Shown: one piece after another, positions 61,046-64,000 of the stretch
Position numbering within the stretch: position 1 is the first letter of the stretch
Layout: every line of letters starts with the position of its first letter
Assembly: GCA_048500275.1 (NCBI GenBank)
Contig: JASNYI010000001.1
Coordinates: forward strand, 1,984,001-2,048,000
Length of the DNA: 64,000 nucleotides
Reading direction: 5' to 3'
DNA from: UBA5066 sp048500275
Lineage (GTDB): Bacteria > Acidobacteriota > Thermoanaerobaculia > UBA5066
Position numbers and translations under genes: made by a program
Notes under the pieces: model-generated
The model's database searches: none
Seen by the model: only the letters and a program-made list of their open reading frames with translations
Told to the model about the DNA's origin: nothing

Positions 61046-61522
61046 TCAGGCGCCTCCGGGGCAGCCGCAGCTTCCCTTGACCGTGAGGCGCTGGCGGGCC
61101 GAGCCGTGCCTGACCGTCAGCTGCCCCTCGTAGGTGGTGGTAGTGCAGGCGGTGTCACTCTCGGGGCAGACGAACGTGGTCCTGTACTTGAGGGTGAGCT
61201 CCGTCTCGCCCGAGGCCCAGACCTCGGTGGTGCGGTCGCCGACGGAGTCCCAGGTCTTCGACCTCCTCGACTCCGTGGTGGAGATCCGCGTGAACCGAAG
61301 GAGCGAGCCCTCGAGGCGGACGAGACCCTCGCCGCTGGCGAGGTCGAGCGCGAAGACGGAATCGGCCCCGTTCGGGGCCTCGACGGAGAAGGTGCAGCCG
61401 CAACCCGGCGGGACGTCCCCGGGCTGAAGCGGCTCCAGGAGGGATGGCTCGTCGGCGGCGTGAAGCGCCCCGGCGGCGAGGAAGAGAGACACGAGGAGGA
61501 GGACGGTGCTTCGTTGGTCCAT
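61046..61522 (-). CDS. Exported hypothetical protein
   Basis: 158 residues from ATG 61522, with a signal peptide (TVLLLVSLFLAAGALHAADE). The mature protein is beta-rich with several cysteine pairs (PPGCGCTFSV, FVCPESDTACTTTT, KGSCGCPGGA), probably disulfide-bonded outside the cytoplasm. The frame is open up to 61687, but that extension is proline- and arginine-rich and is rejected. The leader motif copy 3 lies about 165-205 bases upstream. Confidence 0.7.
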   Translation of the reverse strand: MDQRSTVLLLVSLFLAAGALHAADEPSLLEPLQPGDVPPGCGCTFSVEAPNGADSVFALDLASGEGLVRLEGSLLRFTRISTTESRRSKTWDSVGDRTTEVWASGETELTLKYRTTFVCPESDTACTTTTYEGQLTVRHGSARQRLTVKGSCGCPGGA

Positions 61523-61686
61523 GTTGGTCACACTCCGCGCCCTTCGGTGGCAGAAGCCGACTTCCGGTCGACGTCCCGCGCCTCGGGGCCGGGGCTGGGC
61601 GCAGCCCGTGGGCCCGGGGGAGGGTCCGGGGCGTATCCACGCGCCGGACTGGCCGGGGGCGGGCCCCGGCGGAGACCTTCCCTGCA

Positions 61687-61725
61687 CCTAAGCTGCGCGA
61701 GGGGGGAGAAATCACCACAGCCCCG
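61687..61725 (-). promoter_or_regulatory. Leader motif copy 3
   Basis: Third copy of the block seen at 17227 and 18161 (minus-strand CTGTGGTGA, variable stretch, CTCGCGCAGCTTAG), here upstream of an exported small protein. A GC-rich hairpin-forming stretch follows, as in copy 2. Confidence 0.45.
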
Positions 61726-61773
61726 CGAAAGAAAGTTCGGGGGGCCGGGCTGAGGGCGGGCCGGGCGTCTCCT

Positions 61774-64000
61774 TCAGCGGGGCAGGAGGGTCCTCGGGTC
61801 GTTCGTCGTCCGGTCGATCACGGTCGCGTAGGCCGCGAGCCTGCCGCCGGGGGTCGGCGTCGAGAGGAGGAGGCGGGCGTTCTTCAGGTCGGCCGTCACG
61901 CCGAGGTCGCGGACGACCTGCGTCACCTGCCGCATCCCGAGCGGGGGGAGGGTGTAGCTGCCGCTGGCCAGGAGTGCCCCGGCGGCCGAGAAGAGCTGCA
62001 CGTCGACGACGAGCTGCGCCTCGGAGGCGTTGGTGAGGACGAGGTTCGTCCGGAACGAGGAGTCCTCGCGGACGGCGACGATCGACCGGCCGGTGCCGTT
62101 CTCCACGAGGTCGACGGCGCCGCAGCCCGGAACGCTCTGGCCGAAGGTGCCGCCCGAGGGGCCGGGGGTGGAGGTCTCGCCGAGGACCGCGAGGGCGGTG
62201 TCGGGTGAGCTGACCCGGATGGCCCCGTAGCCGGAGGAGACGCCGAAGACGCCGCCGAGGACGTCGTCCCAGGAGGTGGCTCTCCCGGCCGCGATCTGGA
62301 AGCTCTTCACGACCCCTCCTCTCCCGTCGGCGTCATGCCCGAGGAACTGGAGGGTGGCGGTGGCGGGGGTCTGGGTCCGGTTGGCCAGGGTGAGGCGGGT
62401 GGTGTAGAAGGCGCCCCCCTGGCCCGACGCCCGGGCGCTCGACGGCAGGATCCAGCTGCCGCCGGGGCGCTGGCCGTCGCGGGCCGGAAGCAGGGTCCGC
62501 GGGTCGTTCGTCATCCGGTCGATGACCGAGGCGTAGGCCGCGATCGCGGCGTCGCGCCTCACGTTCGAGACGAGGAGGACGGCGTTGGCCACGTCGGCCG
62601 AGACGCCGAGGTCACGGACGACCTGGGTGACCTGGGTCATTCCGAGCGGAGGGAGGGTGTAGCTCTTGGTGGCGAGCGAAACGCCGTCGGCGTCGACGAG
62701 GGTGACGTAGACCTTGACCGAGATCGTCGAGGCGTTCGCCAGGATCAGGTTCGTCCGGAAGCGGGCGTCCTCCCGGACGGCGGCGATGGCGCGGGGGTTG
62801 AGGCCGTCGATCAGGTCGTCTTCCCCCATCGCCGGGACGCTCTGGCCGAACGTCCCGCCCGACGGCCCGGGGGTGAAGGTCTGCCCGAGGACGTTGAGGG
62901 CGGTGGCCGAGGAGACGCGGAGGGCGCCGTAGCCGCTCGCGATGCCGAAGAGGGAGCCGAGGACGTCTTCGTACGTGACGGACTGCCCGGCCGCCACGGT
63001 CACCGTCTTCTCCGCGCCGGTCTGGCCGTCCACGTCGTGGCCGAGGAACTTGATGGTGACGTCGGCCGCGGCGGCGGTCGGGTTCGCCACGGTCAGGTCG
63101 GTGGTGTAGAAGGAGCCGCCCTGGCCCCCGACCCGGGCGCTCGAGGGGAGGATCCAGGTGCGCTGGTACGGGATGCCGACCGCCGTGAAGAGCGAGGAGA
63201 GGTCGGCGCCGACCCGCCGCTCGAAGACGGCCTTGATCTTGGCGTTCGTCAGGTAGGTGTCGTCTCCGAGGCCGTCGACGAGGTCGCGCCAGACCTGGGC
63301 CGCGCAGCCGCCGGCGCAACCGTAGTCGCTGTCGAGCCGCTTGAAGAGCTCGCTCCCCACGGTGTGACCGCTGGTATCGCCGGGTTTCCAGCCCCGCCAG
63401 GGCCCCATCATCAGCCGCGAGTCGCCGCCGCAGCCGACGTGGACCTCCGCCTGGATGGCGAAGCCCTCGTCGAGCCAGCTCGGGAGCGAGTCGGCGAAGA
63501 AGTAGTAGTTGTAGACGTGCATCGGCTCGTGGAGCTCGTAGCGGAGGTCGAGCGGGTCGTTCACGCGCTTCTGGCCCGGCCGGATGTAGCCCTCGAAGCC
63601 GGCGGTCGTCACCTGTGGTCCGCCCAGCCCGTAGTTCGTGCATCCGGTCGCGCAGGGGGAGGCCTTCTCGGCATGGATCGCGAGCGAGAGGGGAACGGGC
63701 AGCGGGCGGCCGAGGTACGAGTCGAGGCAGGAGCGGGTGGAGCGCAGGAGGCCGAAGGCGGTGCCGACGAAGTCGTCGCGCTCGGTCTGCGTCGGCTGCG
63801 TGTACTGGGCGCCCAGGCGCACCTCGTCGTCGCAGAGCCCGTCCATGCAGCCCCAGGTCCTCCGGCCGGTCTCCGGGCCCGGGAGATAGCCGAGGAGCAT
63901 GAGCCCCTGGCTCGAGTCGGTCTTCCACAGCTTCAGCCGGTAGATCCGGTCGTTCTTCTCGCCGAGGAGGCAGTAGCGGGAGCCGGACGCGGTGGGGTGG
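61774..64000 (-). CDS. Secreted HExxH metallopeptidase with two C-terminal beta domains (5' end outside window)
   Basis: The frame is open to the right edge (residues GSRYCLLGEKNDRIYRLKLW are encoded beyond the internal ATG at 63900), so the start lies outside. The gluzincin motif YELHEPMHVYNYYF (HExxH) is followed about 15 residues later by SWLDEGFAIQ, supplying the third zinc ligand. C-terminal to it are two tandem domains of about 220 residues, each opening with WILPSSAR and closing with NDPRTLLP(A/R), with inner GHD.DG and RTNL.L.N blocks. The same domain occurs in the cassette protein at 49436-50740. Presumably exported; substrate unknown. Confidence 0.8.
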   Translation of the reverse strand, partial: HPTASGSRYCLLGEKNDRIYRLKLWKTDSSQGLMLLGYLPGPETGRRTWGCMDGLCDDEVRLGAQYTQPTQTERDDFVGTAFGLLRSTRSCLDSYLGRPLPVPLSLAIHAEKASPCATGCTNYGLGGPQVTTAGFEGYIRPGQKRVNDPLDLRYELHEPMHVYNYYFFADSLPSWLDEGFAIQAEVHVGCGGDSRLMMGPWRGWKPGDTSGHTVGSELFKRLDSDYGCAGGCAAQVWRDLVDGLGDDTYLTNAKIKAVFERRVGADLSSLFTAVGIPYQRTWILPSSARVGGQGGSFYTTDLTVANPTAAAADVTIKFLGHDVDGQTGAEKTVTVAAGQSVTYEDVLGSLFGIASGYGALRVSSATALNVLGQTFTPGPSGGTFGQSVPAMGEDDLIDGLNPRAIAAVREDARFRTNLILANASTISVKVYVTLVDADGVSLATKSYTLPPLGMTQVTQVVRDLGVSADVANAVLLVSNVRRDAAIAAYASVIDRMTNDPRTLLPARDGQRPGGSWILPSSARASGQGGAFYTTRLTLANRTQTPATATLQFLGHDADGRGGVVKSFQIAAGRATSWDDVLGGVFGVSSGYGAIRVSSPDTALAVLGETSTPGPSGGTFGQSVPGCGAVDLVENGTGRSIVAVREDSSFRTNLVLTNASEAQLVVDVQLFSAAGALLASGSYTLPPLGMRQVTQVVRDLGVTADLKNARLLLSTPTPGGRLAAYATVIDRTTNDPRTLLPR

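Noticed and set aside
60614..61753. Plus-strand frame to the right of the attI-like site as a candidate integron integrase
   Set aside because: The translation is Gly/Ala/Arg-rich with no tyrosine-recombinase R-H-R-Y motifs; it is the shadow of two minus-strand genes.
1..64000. tRNA, rRNA or other classical RNA genes
   Set aside because: None recognised by eye on either strand; a covariance search would be needed to exclude small ones.

Overview
The window is GC-rich bacterial DNA with very long antisense open frames, which is typical of roughly 65-70% GC genomes. The secretome is rich in very large carboxypeptidase-regulatory-like (beta-sandwich) repeat proteins. Together with the PilZ, CPBP, M19 and secreted beta-domain proteins, this fits an Acidobacteriota-like (Thermoanaerobaculia-type) organism. 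That assignment is inferred from style of gene content only; there is no rRNA or marker gene here.

Region 1 (1-16.8 kb) is a defence island. On the plus strand lie the end of an unknown gene, a DGQHR-domain protein, a coupled unknown, an AIPR (abortive infection) protein, a 2137-residue DruE-like DEAD helicase with DUF1998, and an SF1 (UvrD-type) helicase with an N-terminal RelE-like domain. A MazEF-type toxin-antitoxin pair sits antisense inside this run. Converging on it is a two-gene minus-strand unit: a 1053-residue NTPase-CHAT protease fusion, translationally coupled to a 94-residue small partner.

Region 2 (17-44 kb) is the host-like chromosomal background, entirely on the minus strand. 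It encodes two giant secreted repeat proteins, an M19 dipeptidase/metallophosphoesterase operon, a PilZ protein, a CPBP protease, a thioredoxin-like protein, an SDR enzyme with full halohydrin-dehalogenase motifs, a patatin-like phospholipase with a membrane region, an NlpC/P60-like protein and several membrane proteins. It also holds decayed paralogues and a solitary attC-like sequence.

Region 3 (44.2-60.45 kb) is the most striking part: an integron gene-cassette array. Twelve near-identical attC sites, in 57-bp and about 67-bp classes with RYYYAAC and GTTRRRY boxes, alternate with genes that all read on the minus strand and stop at or inside an attC. Two or three decayed sites extend the array leftwards. 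An attI-like simple site lies at the right (5') end, but no integron integrase is visible in the window, so by content this is a CALIN (cluster of attC sites lacking integrase) or an integron that lost or is separated from intI. Cassettes carry a nucleotidyl cyclase, a CHAT-like protease, a 2H phosphoesterase (frameshifted), a RloC-like zinc-hook ATPase (amber-interrupted) with a HEPN/MltR-like partner, two trypsin-like proteases, two identical copies of a DUF4258/YgiT-zinc-finger toxin-antitoxin cassette, and several membrane or secreted unknowns.

Region 4 (60.5-64 kb) returns to host-like DNA: two small genes and the 3' part of a large secreted HExxH metallopeptidase. Its C-terminal domain pair is homologous to a domain in one cassette-borne protein, linking host and array.
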